This document shows, one piece after another, positions 44,111 to 55,852 of a stretch of DNA of 64,000 bases (the stretch's first letter is position 1; each line of letters starts with the position of its first letter). The notes beneath the pieces are model-generated. The model did not search any database. It was not told the origin of the DNA and saw only the letters and a program-made list of their open reading frames with translations. This DNA comes from Apiotrichum sp. Y4204 (taxonomy: Eukaryota; Basidiomycota; Tremellomycetes; Trichosporonales; Trichosporonaceae). The DNA lies in NCBI GenBank assembly GCA_025531455.1, contig JAMYHL010000011.1:124001-188000 (forward strand), given 5' to 3'. A program made the position numbers and the translations under genes.

Positions 44111-47100
44111 ATGTCTCTGCTACCGCCAGTGCAGCCAGCGACAAAACGCTTCAGCTCACGGTTTGAGGGAATAACGGATCTCTGGTGAGCACAGAAGTCA
44201 ACAGCGCATGTCGGATTCGCGAGCGACTCCCAATTCTTCACCTTGTGGTGCACAGAGCTCCGTGCTCCATGAACTTCATGCTTCTTGTGCTCCTAGGGGC
44301 TGCAAGCCAACGTTAATGATCTGAATGGGAGCTGACGGTCGCAGTGCATTACCCTCAATCGCAGAAGACACCATTCTGGCAACGCTTCGCGAGCGTTATG
44401 CCAGCTCTCAGCCTTACACGGCTGTAGGCCCATCAGCGTTGGTGTCGATCAACCCGCTTACTTTCCTTCCCACCAACGGCGATTCGGCTCTACAGGACTA
44501 TGTAACAGAGTACTACCGTTCCACTGGCGACGACGAGGTTGGCGCAGCCTCTCCCCTCGAACTTGGGCCGCACATCTTCCGCCAGGCGCTGGGTGCATAC
44601 TATAACATGCGTCGGACCGGTCAGGATCAAATCATGATTATGCTGTGAGTTTGCTGATGTTTGTCTGTTATTGACGGATTCAGCGGCGCAACCGGCTCAG
44701 GAAAAAGTGAGATGCGTCGCCTGGCCATCAAAGGCATCTCAGAGGTGGCGGTTGCTCCTCACGGCAAGAAAGGTTATAAAGTCGGAGCCCAAATCGCCAA
44801 CGCAGAGGTGAGTGAAAGTTCATCCGGGGACCCATTGGAGCGCCATTCCTTGAGGTAACAGCTCAATGCTCACCCTGTCAGTTCATCCTCGAGTCGTTCG
44901 GCAACGCACATACGATAACCAACGACAACGCCTCTCGGTACGGCAGCTATACAGAACTCCAATTTACCGATCGCGGCCGTCTGGAGGGTGTCAAGACAAT
45001 TGATTATTACTTCGAGCGCTCTCGCGTCTCTCAGCCACCCGCCAACGGTGAGCGTAATTTCCATGTCTTCTACTATCTCGTGTCCGGCGTCGATGGCGAG
45101 GAGAGGCAGCACCTTCATCTTAACAACATCTCGGATTATCGTTATTTGCAGTGCCGTGCGCGCCGTGCCGGACCGAGTGACCGAGAACGTTTCCACCAAC
45201 TGAAAAACGCCTTCCGCACTGTTGGCCTCAGCACCCGCCTGGTCGCTCAGCTTTGCCAACTGTTGGCCGCCATTCTCCACATCGGCAACTTGCAGTTCAC
45301 AGAGGACCCAGGCATGCACGAAGGCGCGATCTGCATGAACGTCGAAGTTCTCGACATTGTTGCCGAGTTCCTTGGTGTCTCGCACGACGCACTGGCCGAG
45401 CTCTTCTCGTTCAAGACCATTCTTGTCCGTCGGGAAGTTTGTACCACTTTCCTCGACCCTGAGCAAGCAGAATCCGTCCGTGATGAGCTTGCTCGCACAC
45501 TTTATTCGCTTCTGTTCTCCTGGCTCAACGAGCATCTCAATCAAAGGCTCTGCAAGGACTCGTTCGGCTCATTCATCGCTCTCGTAGACTTCCCAGGCCT
45601 TCAAAACAACTCCGGGCCCACTCTTGGCATCAACTCGGTGGATCAGTTTTGCTTCAACTTCGCCAACGAGAAGGTGCACAACTGGGTCCTTCATCGCATT
45701 CACGAGGTACCTCTTGCGGAGGCCATGTCCGATCAGATGCCTCTTGAGCGCATTCCCTACTTTGACAACACCGAGTGCCTCAAGATCCTATCCGATCCCA
45801 AAGGTGGTCTCATTGCCATTGCCGATGACCAGGCAAAGCGCAAGAGGACTGATCAACAGATGCTTGACCAGATGTCCAAGCGGTACATGGGTCATGCGTC
45901 GTTCCAGGCCGGAAACATGGACCGGAACGGCACTGCGTCATTTACGGTCAACCACTATGGCGGTCCTGTGTCGTACTCCATCGAATCGTTCGTGGAGCGT
46001 AACGCGAATGAAACCAGTGCCGACATTCTCCGTCTCCTGCGTGGTACATCGACGGGAATCACGAATGTGCCCGACCACCAAGGGTCAAACAACCCTTTCA
46101 TCCGCAGCCTTTTTTCTGCCCGTTCCATCGCTACGCAGGCTCACCCCCGAAATGACGACACGATTGTTGCTGCCCAGCAGCCCGTGAAGCCGATGCGTAC
46201 TCCGTCCGTGCGGCGGAAGCAGCGCACTCGGCTGTCCTCTGTGGCGGAGGAGGACGATGCCGAGGTCGGCGGAGGTAACGACGAGGGCAACGCAGGAACT
46301 CATCTGCAGTGTGTCGCCGGCCAGCACTGGCAGGCACTCCAGAATTTGTTCACTACCTTTGATCAGGCACAACCGTGGTACACATTCTGTCTTCGACCAA
46401 ACGACTCTCAGCTTCCAGCGCAGATTGAGACCCGCTCAGTTAAAGCGCAGATTCGCAGTCTGGGCTTGACGGAAATTGCTCTCCGTTTGAGGACCGATTA
46501 CGAGGTGCGCATGACGCACGACGAGTTCGCAGACCGTTACGCCGAGGAGTTCGCGGAGCGCGCAATCGGTTCCCAAGGAACGCCCGCCGACCAACTGCGT
46601 GATCTCAAGCGTGTTCTCAAGCTCAGCGACAACCAAATGGCGATTGGCTTGAAACGCGTCTTTCTGTCCCACAACGCCTTCCACCGCTTCGAAGACCGCC
46701 TCCGCGAACAGGATGGTGAACAACAACGGCCGCAACTCGATGCTCGCGATCGCGTTGATCCGTTCGCACCAGGGCAGCGTGCAACCTCGCCAGAGCCGGA
46801 AGCAATGTTTGACTACCATGGTGGAAATGACTCTGCTGCGGCGCTACCTCTGGTGGCCAATGCTCAACCGATACCTCGGGACTCCCCCTCGGACTTGGAT
46901 GAGGATGCTCGTGGTGGATTTGCTCCGAGTCAGGCCACCAGCCCTTGGGGTGACACTCACTCCAATTTTGGTTCAGAGTCGTATGCTCCCTCTCGCAACA
47001 TGTTCCGTGACATGGAAAAGAAACCCGGCGAGAAGGAGGTCCTCGACAATCTTCCCGATGAGAACGAGGTAGTCGAAGAGTATAAAGAGTCCCCAGCACG

Positions 47101-50100
47101 CCGCCGCTGGGTGTGGCTCTGTCGTGCTCTTACTTGGTGGTGTCCTGATTTCCTCATTTCCAGCGTTGGTCGTATGAAGCGCCAGGACATCCGGCAGGCG
47201 TGGCGTGAGAAGCTCGCGATCAACCTCATCATCTGGTTCATTTGTGGCTGTACCATTTTCGTTATCGCTGTTCTCGGTCTTATCATCTGTCCTCGCCAAC
47301 ATGTTTACACCGAAGCCGAACTGAACTCGCACAACTTCAAAGATAAACCCTCGAGCACGTTCGTTGCCATTCGTGGGGAAGTGTTCGACTTCACCAAGTT
47401 TTGGAATGTGCATCACAATATTGTGCCCGTCGTCAGCCAAGACGCGGCGATGAAACCCTACGGTGGTGAGGATGTCACGGCCCTCTTCCCCGTTCAGGTC
47501 TCTGCCCTCTGTAATGGATGGAGGCAGCCGCCTGGGCTCAACCCATACGTCACGTTGGACACTACCAACTCGACAGATCGCAACACCAAATATCACGACT
47601 TCCGCTACTTCACCAACGACTCTCGTCCCGATTGGTACTTGGAGCAGATGATTACCCTCCGCTCGCAGTGGCGTACCGGATTCATGGGCTACACCAAGAA
47701 GGACGTCTCGTTCAAAGCTAGGTCTGGCAAGATTATCGGGATCATCGACGATTATGTCTACGATCTCACTGCATACGCCCAACAGGATGGCGGATCAATC
47801 GCACCACAAACTCCGGACAGCGATCTTGCACAGGCTCAGCAAGACAAGAACTTCATGCACCAAGCCATCGTAGACGCTTTCCGCTATCACAATGGCGCCG
47901 ATATTTCCCAAACGATTACCCAACTCGAGAATGTAATCGGCCCCGAAGTTCTGCAATGGCAGCGGCAATGTCTTCGCAATCTGTTTATGATTGGCAAGGT
48001 CGACACACGTGACTCGGTACAATGCCAGTTCTCAACGTATATCCTTCTCGCTCTCTCATGTGTGATGGTCGCCGTGATCGGGTTCAAATTCATCGCAGCG
48101 ATTCACTTTGGCCATTCGCGTGCCCCCGAAAATCACGACAAGTTTGTCATCTGCCAAGTGCCGTGTTATACCGAGGGTGAAGAATCGCTTCGCCGGACAA
48201 TTGATTCACTGGTCAAGCTCCGGTACGACGACAAACGCAAACTTCTGTTTGTGATTTGTGATGGCAACATCAAGGGTTACGGTAACGAGAAGCCTACACC
48301 AGCAATCGTTCTCGACATTCTCGGCGTGGACCCCAATCTCGACCCCGAACCACTCTCATTCCAGTCTCTGGGTGAAGGTGCCAAGCAACATAACATGGGC
48401 AAGGTATACGCCGGTCTCTACGAATGCTCTGGACATGTCGTGCCATACGTTGTGGTTGTAAAGGTAGGCAAACCGACGGAGCGCCCTAAGCCGGGAAACC
48501 GCGGAAAGCGTGACTCTCAAATGCTTCTCATGCACTTCCTCAACAAGGTATGTTTATTTAATCTCAAGTTTGATCAGATTCTAACTCCCAGGTTCACTTC
48601 AGTTCACCTATGAACCCACTGGAGCTGGAGATGTACCACCAGATCAAGAACGTCATCGGCGTCAACCCCAGTTTCTACGAGTATCTGTTCATGATTGATG
48701 CCGATACAACCGTTCACGAATTGTCACTCAACCGCCTTGTGTCGGCCTGCATGCACGACAAGAAGATTATCGGCATCTGCGGTGAGACCTCCATCGCCAA
48801 CGCCAAACAGTCGATCGTCACCATGTCACAGGTGTATGAGTACTTTATCTCGCACCACCTTGCAAAGGCGTTTGAGAACCTCTTTGGTTCAATCACGTGT
48901 TTGCCTGGTTGTTTCACCATGTACCGTCTTCGTACCCCCGACACACACAAGCCTCTGTTCATTGCGAATTCTATCATCCACGACTACTCCGAGAACCGTG
49001 TGGACACACTTCATCTCAAAAATCTGCTCCACCTCGGTGAAGACCGTTATCTCACGACGCTGGTTCTCAAACATTTCCCTAATTACAAAACCAAGTTCGT
49101 TCGTGATGCGCAGGCGCAGACGGTCGCACCAGACTCGGGCAAGGTGTTGTTTTCTCAGCGTCGTCGATGGATCAACTCGACAGTGCACAACATGGCGGAG
49201 CTCATCTTCCAGGAGAACCTTTGTGGTTTCTGTTGCTTCTCCATGCGTTTTATTGTGCTCATCGACCTGGTGTCAACTATCATTGCTCCTGTCACTGTGG
49301 CCTACGTGAGTATTTGGTCTGGGGCTTGCCGCTGATCCGCAGATTGGTTACCTCATCTACATTATTGTTGCTTCCGGTGATACGATCCCAATTCTCTCAA
49401 TTGCTATGCTTGCCGCCATTTACGGTCTGCAAGCGCTCGTCTTTATCTTCCGCCTACGGTGGGACATGATTGCGTGGATGCTTTTCTACATTTGCGCTAT
49501 CCCCGTCTTCTCGTTCTGGCTGCCCCTTTACTCGTTCTGGCGCATGGACGACTTCTCTTGGGGTTCAACTCGTCTTGTTGTTGGAGACAACGGCCAGAAG
49601 AAGGTTATCCATGACGAGGGCAAATTCGATCCCAAGTCCATTCCGTTGAAGAGCTGGAACGACTACGAGAACGAACTGTGGGACCAGGAATCGAACCACT
49701 CGTACAACAGCGGATGGGCTCCACCTCAAAAGTCCGAGTACCTGGGCACCTCTCGGGCTGGATCCATGTACCAGTCAATCCTCCGTCCAGATGAGTCCAT
49801 GTACGGTGGACGGGAGTCTGCGTACCACGAGTCACAGTATGGTGGCCTGCGTACACATTCTCCTGTAGGGTCGTACGAGGGACGCGCCGCGTCCCGTGGT
49901 GGCTCACACAACGGATCGTTCTACGCACCCCCACCTCGTGGAACGTTCTACGATGTCGCCCCTCGCGGTGACACCGCCGGACCGGCAGACGCAAACAGCC
50001 TGTACGCGCCCAGCTTCTACGGTCAACCTGCTCTCCAACCCGTTACGAGCAACTATGATGGCGGCCTGCAGGCCTCGCGCAGTGCCGACAGCCACGGTGA

Positions 50101-50314
50101 GGACATCAGCGAGGCCCAACTCGAAATGTCAATCCGCCGCATCTGCCAGGGCGCCGACCTCGACACGCTCACGAAGAAGGGTGTCCGCAAGCAGCTCGAA
50201 ACAGAGTATGGCACGAACCTCGTGCACAAGAAGGACATTATTAACCGTCTCATCGAGACCGTTCTATCCGGTAGGGAACAGTGGACTATTCACTTGCTGA
50301 CAGTCTCAGAATAA
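44111..50314 (+). CDS. chitin synthase with myosin motor-like domain (class V/VII type)
   Basis: Plasma-membrane chitin synthase fused to a myosin head, 1938 residues. Exons: 44111-44184, 44345-44644, 44684-44807, 44882-48547, 48592-49305, 49343-50270, 50304-50314, all in phase. Order: short N-terminus ([27 protein letters not shown]); myosin domain with P-loop GATGSGKS, switch-I-like [13 protein letters not shown] and switch-II-like LVDFPGLQ; membrane segment [20 protein letters not shown]; cytochrome-b5-like domain ([14 protein letters not shown]); second membrane segment; glycosyltransferase with [33 protein letters not shown] and the signature [11 protein letters not shown]-terminal membrane helices; and a DEK-C-type end ([21 protein letters not shown]). 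The ATG at 44111 restores [18 protein letters not shown]; starting at 44325 would lose it. The last intron (33 bases) is stopless and could be retained. Confidence 0.92.
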
Positions 50315-50565
50315 ACCTAAACACCAAACACGCTGTATCCACGACCCAACCCTTGGACCAATGGACCTTGACACGAATTTCGCAACGCATGCACCTCAAA
50401 AAGGAACGTTATAGATTGCATGATCGCATGTATTGCATCGGCGATGAAATGTATTGCCAGAACTACCGCCTGATAACTTCATATACACAGAAATGATCCA
50501 CAATCCTTTGTGTGGCACGCAAAATATACACCATCCATCCCATCTATATAACTCTAACGATCATC

Positions 50566-52392
50566 TTAATGACGCCAACTGGTACAGTCAGCAATCGATG
50601 GTAATGGCTGTGATGGCTGTAGGCTGTACGGGGATACTCACATTTTTACAGTCTTGTCCCGTCCTCCGCTAACCACCTTGTCGGCAACGAAGTCCACACA
50701 GTAGACCTCGTCAGTGTGGCCCGGTAGGTCATTTTTGATTTTGAATGTTTTCAGATTCCAGAGCTATGTGTTAACGTGCTACACGAAGCAGAAGCTGTTC
50801 TGCCCAGTGAACACTTACTTTGAGTGTGGAGTCCTTGCTGGCACTGACCAACATGCGCGAGTCGGCACTCCAAGCGACGCGATACACGGCCGCGACGTGT
50901 CCGCGGAGACTGGCAACAAACTTGCCCGTCTTGCCGTCCCAGAGCTTGACGGCATTGTCGAATCCTGCGCTGGCGACAAAACGGCCATCGGGAGAGAAAG
51001 CAACATGGTTGACCTGCTTTTGGTGGCCCGTCAGGCGCGCAAGCGGCTTTTTAGGGGTAGCGGTGCTCGAAAAGCTGCTGCCAGCTTGGTCAGGCCACAG
51101 AAAGAGAGTGTGGTCGTCGGAGCCGGTGATAAGAGTCTCCGGGTGAGTAGCAATGCGATCACGGTACCGGGCGAGTGCCATGGCTTTTGCTGAGAGGTTA
51201 GCAGGAGGAAGTTGATCATCCATTGACACTCACCTTCAGTGTCGTCGGCCGGCGCCTTGCCAGTATGATCGAACGGTCCAGTGCGCAGCACAAAGTCTGT
51301 AGAGAGAGCCATGGTGTTGACCCAGTGGGCATGTTCATTAAGCGTGCGGATAAGTTTGCCCTGCGGCATTAGTAGCTGCCCTGTCCTTGCCCTCTTCCGA
51401 ATCCACTTACGTCGACGCCGCTCCAAATCTTTACGGTACGGTCAGAGCTGCCAGTGTAGATGACATTCTCTCCGCCCCAACGGACAACATTTACGCTCGC
51501 GGCGTGGCCCGTAAGGACGATTTCAAGTTTCCGGGTTGAGGTATTCCAGATGCGCACGGTCCCATCCTTCGATGCAGACGCGAGCCGCTGAGTCCCTCCC
51601 TTCGCAAGGTGAAGAGGCTCAAACGAAAGGCTGGTTATCCACTTAGAGTGACCGAGCAGAGGCGCACCAGCTGCCTGTCCTGTCTTGGGGTCCCACAGAC
51701 GAATCTGTCCATCGTGGCCGCCGGTTGCGAGCATTTTCTCACGTGCGTCCCACTCCACACAGAGCACCCAGCCCCTGTGTCCCGTTAATGTATGCTTTGG
51801 GGTCTCGGTGTCCATATCCCATATCCGTGCGGTCGCGTCACCAGAGCCAGTTGCCGCATATCTTCCCGTTGGAGACTGAGCGCAGCACAAGATGGGGGAA
51901 CCGTGTCCCGAAAGTGTCGCGGAACAGCGGCCTACACCACGCACACGAAAGACGGCCTGCGGCTCACACCACAGCTCGAAGACATCCTCAGGGGAGAATG
52001 ACGGCGCAGTGGATGAAGAAGCCGGGCGGAGGGCATCTGCCTGGATAGACTCGTGAATTGCTACCCGTGCGGTTGCGGCATCGCCTTTGGGAACCAGGTG
52101 GAACGCGTATGGCATCGGGTCCTCATCCTGCAAGTCAGTACGGTTTGGTGCCCTGATCTCCACGGCTCATGCTCACCTCTCCCTTAAGCTTGTTCACCAG
52201 CATCTGGAGTGCATCGCGCCCAGTGTCGGCAGGGAGGTTGATCGCCGGGCCTAGGTCTGCACCCGTCTCGGCATTCTTGAACTGCACGACAATCGCGGGC
52301 ACGGGCGTCTCTGGGGCGGGGGCGACGGGCGGCGCAATCGACTTGGCGTAGTTGGACTTCTGCCTCTTGGGCGGCGGGAGTTTTGTTGCCAT
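50566..52392 (-). CDS. RSA4: 60S ribosome assembly WD protein Rsa4 (Notchless/NLE1)
   Basis: Assembly factor removed by the Rea1/Mdn1 ATPase from pre-60S particles. The N-terminal NLE domain (VPAIVVQFKNAETGADLGPA, then LPADTGRDALQMLVNKL, and MPYAFHL after an intron) is followed by eight WD repeats, for example ATARIWDMDTETPKHTLTGH, GQIRLWDPKTG, VRIWNTSTRK, TVKIWSGVD, HTLFLWPDQ, AVKLWDGKTG. The C-terminus becomes KTVKIWRH after a final 53-base intron (50579-50641), which puts the stop at 50566. Without that intron the protein would end abruptly inside the last WD repeat. The start is the ATG at 52392, giving MATKLPPPKRQKSNYAKS. Confidence 0.92.
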
Positions 52393-52773
52393 TGTGATGG
52401 ATGAGTGCGGTGAAGAATAGATGGAAAGAAGACTTTTGAGCCTGTGCGAGTGGCCGCAAGACACACCGGACAGAGATTCCAAAAAAATAAAAATACAGTC
52501 TCTGATCTAATCGGTGACGGATCGACGGACTTGGCACGTGACATTCACATGAAGTACATGTGATCATGTGAGCTCCCCCTTCGCGCCCTTCGGCCCCTTC
52601 CATGACAGAATCTACACGTCATACAATTTGATACAGAGCATCATATCCACGTGTATATCCACATCCTCCTTGCTGCCTCTTGGCTGAACAGACAGTTGTT
52701 GTGACGTTGCGAATGGAATTATGGATCCACAACCACACCCACTTGAGATCCGGGAACTTTCAATCCCTTGACA
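52393..52773. promoter_or_regulatory. divergent promoter region, RSA4 / homeodomain gene
   Basis: 381 bases separate the two start codons and must hold both promoters. I see no clear TATA box or known motif. Confidence 0.4.
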
Positions 52774-54527
52774 ATGCTCAAAGGCAATGATTATCCATCG
52801 CCAGAGGTTGGCACGATGGATATGACATCCGAGCTTGCCAACCAGGCTGCAGCCGAAGCGGCTGTTGCTGCAGCGATCACAGAGGCAAGCGCCGCTTCAG
52901 AATCGAACGGCGACGAGGCACTCCCCCCCCCGCAGGTGTCGCACGAGAACGGTTTGGACGTACCGGCCGCGATCTCCAGTCTCCCCAGTTCCAGCACGCC
53001 ACCCAGTCTACCCGGTATCAGCATCTCCAAACCAGCACCAGATCCGTCAACCGTGCCTGCATTCCAGCGACTTCGGGCCACTCCGGCTCCGTTTCAGTTT
53101 GGCGCCCCGCATCGCCAGGCGCCGGACAGTCCGTTGACCAATTCGCAACAACTCGCCGTGCTTCGAGAGGCATATGCGCGTAACCCCAATCCTGGGAAGA
53201 AAGAACTCGAGGTCCTTGCCGAAAAGACCGGACGGCCATGGGCGAAAATACGCGAATACTTTCGCCAGAGGAGGAGTAAGCTTCGCGGTCTGGCAGATCT
53301 CGAGACGATGGAAGAGCCAGGTCGGGCGTCTGGATGGTGAGCAAGCTGGGGCTACGGAAGTACTCCTGAACCTCATGCAAGAGTTCTTATCAATACTCAC
53401 TCATTCTAGGCTTCAGGTCACATATCGTCCAGGTCCCTCCACCGCGGTTGTATCGCAGTTGGCCTTGTACAACGCATACAAAGTTCGCTTTGATCCATAC
53501 GCAACGACATCCCCGCTTCTTGCAGGACAGGAGCTCATTCAGCTGGCGTGTGCTACGTATCCCGGGTGTGAGATGGCCCGAGATGACGGCGATTACGTCC
53601 TTCGTGGGTTGAAAGAGAAGGACGCGCCGGCGCCGGAGAATGAGTGGGACCGCAGCGTGGATGCACTTGTGGAACCGTTACGAGGTGCCACTTGGTGAGT
53701 CCGCGTGGTGCAAGCATCTGCAAGCGCTCTACTGGACACTGTCATCTAACTCCAGGCTACTGTCCAACTATCAACATCAGCCTGACTCGAGTATATCGCC
53801 GAGTGTTCCTCAGACGGAGATTTATTCAGCATATGCTGCCCGTTTCTCGACATTGCTCTCCGATGTGGATCACTCCGGCCCCGAAGTGGATGCCGATGCA
53901 GAGGCGGAGCTGAAAGAGTTTGAAGCCAACATGGCCGCCGACGATCCTGAGGTGGACGACATCAATCCATTCCTCCCGCCGGCGCCAGACGACGAATGTC
54001 ATCATGCGGATACCCACAGCCACACGCCGCACGAGACAGAGACGGAGGAGGCCGCCGGGGACATTCTTCCACCGCGTGAAAACCGCCTTCTAAACCCTGT
54101 CGAGCTGATCACGCTTGTGAAAATGACCTTCCCCAAGTCTGAGGCTATCGTGGACGAAGGAGGACGCTTTGTGATTCGCGGGTTGGAGAGACGAGATGCG
54201 GTGGAGAAAGGGCGAAATGGTGTACGAGCAGTGGACATGTTTCCATTTGCATTGGCTTCGCACCCGTCGCCCTCAGACCCGTCACATCCGTTCACGTCCT
54301 TGTTGAAGCGCAAACTGCAGCTTTTGACCCCCGAACCGGGGCCTGAACTCGAGCCGAAGCGACGAGCGACGAGTATCGGAGTCAACATTCCTCCTATGAG
54401 TATGAGTGCACTGCCGGTCGTGGAGGAGGAGTTGTGCCCTGAAGATCGTGAGCTGATTCAAGGCCTCACGAGGTTTAGAAACAGCCGGCTAGGACGTGAG
54501 GTTAGAGACGTCTGTGTACAACAGTAG
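52774..54527 (+). CDS. divergent homeodomain protein with two winged-helix (RFX-like) repeats
   Basis: A 539-residue presumed nuclear protein from exons 52774-53336, 53410-53694 and 53756-54527. Residues 119-173 form a homeodomain of normal length (no TALE insertion): NSQQLAVLREAYARNPNPGK, ELEVLAEKTGRPWAKIREYF, RQRRSKLRG. Recognition helix positions 48-53 read YFRQRR instead of WFQNRR, so the near-invariant Asn51 is Gln. Two related segments follow. Repeat 1 begins WLQVTYRPGPSTAVVSQLAL and ends DDGDYVLRGLKEKDA; repeat 2 begins WLLSNYQHQPDSSISPSVPQ and ends DEGGRFVIRGLERRDA, with an acidic insert inside. Their pattern (WLL..Y, Y..Y, ..P..E, RGL) recalls RFX/ARID2-type winged helices. The role is unknown; a mating-type homeodomain factor is possible but unproven. 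Confidence 0.8.
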
Positions 54528-54843
54528 TTGCATGTAGCAGGGATAATTTCAGCAGGTCAGTATTATACGTTTGTAGCCATTTGCATGAACACGCTAGAGT
54601 GTAGGACCTGCATGGAACTGCATAAGACTTGTGCATGTCCGGAAGAGGTATCAAAGATGAGCACGGTGAATCAACATTTCCACTGACCCCATGAAGTGAC
54701 ATTCGTCCAACCTGGGGGCGCCGTCGAAAGAATGGTCAGGAACCCCTTTCTCGCTAATCTATTGTCCACTAATCCGTGTTTACAATACCTTCCTTTCCAT
54801 CCACTCCACTCTCTCTCTCTCTTTAGCCATACCTGTGCGCACC
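54528..54843. promoter_or_regulatory. intergenic, promoter of SUS1
   Basis: 316 bases. A short C/T run (actctctctctct near 54805-54822) lies just before the SUS1 start. Nothing else is recognised. Confidence 0.35.
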
Positions 54844-55482
54844 ATGTCCGACGAGGCAACCCTGGAAGCGATCCGGCAGCGCATGCTCGAGACGGGCGAC
54901 TGGGAGCGGTAAGTTGTCGGCGCGACGATGGGATAGAAGAGGAACGAGCTTCAGCTGCTAGAGTCATGGTATCCGTCACGATGGTCTCTGCCTCTGAATC
55001 CATTGTTCTCATTTGGTGCCAATTCTATCCGGAGGGATGATAGGCTTACAACAGGATATTTCGCCTGCTCCGCGCTCAGCTCGAGGAGAGCGGCTTCGAT
55101 GACGAGCTCAAGGACCTCGCAAAAGGTGAGTGAACAAGGCCAAGGATAGAGATGACGCGGTGTGTTTGGCATTTGGTCACTATATTCTGTGGCCTGGTGC
55201 AGCAATCGTCGAGTTTGTTCTCCACGCCGTATACTGAGCATTGTCCCGCACTTTCCCCAGGTTGCTAGCATTGCTTACCATCAGAAAAGGCACGCAAGCA
55301 GGGTGCCCCGAGCCTTTCGAAGCTCGTTGCGGACGTGACGCCCGCTGCGAATGGTGAGCTCTTGAAACATGCTGAGCTTGGAGTGTGTGGGCTGACGCGC
55401 AGACCTTGTGAGCGAGCAGGTGCGCGAGGCGGTTGTGCGCGAGATTGAGGCTGTCCTTGAGCGCGAAGTTGAGCGCGCGTGA
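54844..55482 (+). CDS. SUS1: SAGA/TREX-2 subunit Sus1 (ENY2)
   Basis: Small helical protein of about 95 residues shared by the SAGA deubiquitinase module and the TREX-2 mRNA export complex. The start MSDEATLEAIRQRMLETGDW is followed by IFRLLRAQLEESGFDDELKD, then APSLSKLVADVTPAAND and LVSEQVREAVVREIEAVLER. This matches the ENY2 pattern (a Gly-x-x-x-Arg start, a hydrophobic helix with E.G, a 'Lv.eitP' segment, then a final helix). Four exons are joined by three introns, as is common for SUS1. The stop is at 55480-55482. Confidence 0.9.
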
Positions 55483-55852
55483 GAGGTGTTTGTGGCGTGT
55501 CCTTCCATTCGACAGGAGTGCGTCGCTTCTTCATCCCAGCCCTTCGTCTCCACCTCCCGTCTGAGGCGTACCCTTTGCTGCCATCCATTCGCCCAATGTT
55601 GTACATGATTATATGTGACGTCCCTAAACGGCATGCTGCAAAGTAGCTCATCAAGGGCGCAGGTGCAACAGACCCTCCATAAATGATGCTCCGTTTCTCT
55701 GCCCACCCTGTACATGAATTGACTGCATCGATCGTCGTACAAATCCTGCACCATGCCTGCTAAGTCCTCCGGATGAAAGCTAATGTGTGTTTCGTGTTTT
55801 TAATGACTGGGGCGTGTCAGTAAACGATTATCTCGACGTCCGTTTGAGGTAC
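55483..55852. other. convergent intergenic region
   Basis: The 3' flanks of SUS1 and NFS1. Only short motif-free frames are present. Confidence 0.45.

Noticed and set aside
44325..44648. ATG at 44325 as the start of the chitin synthase
   Set aside because: It lies inside a GT-AG intron (44185-44344), and the upstream exon restores conserved motor-domain residues.
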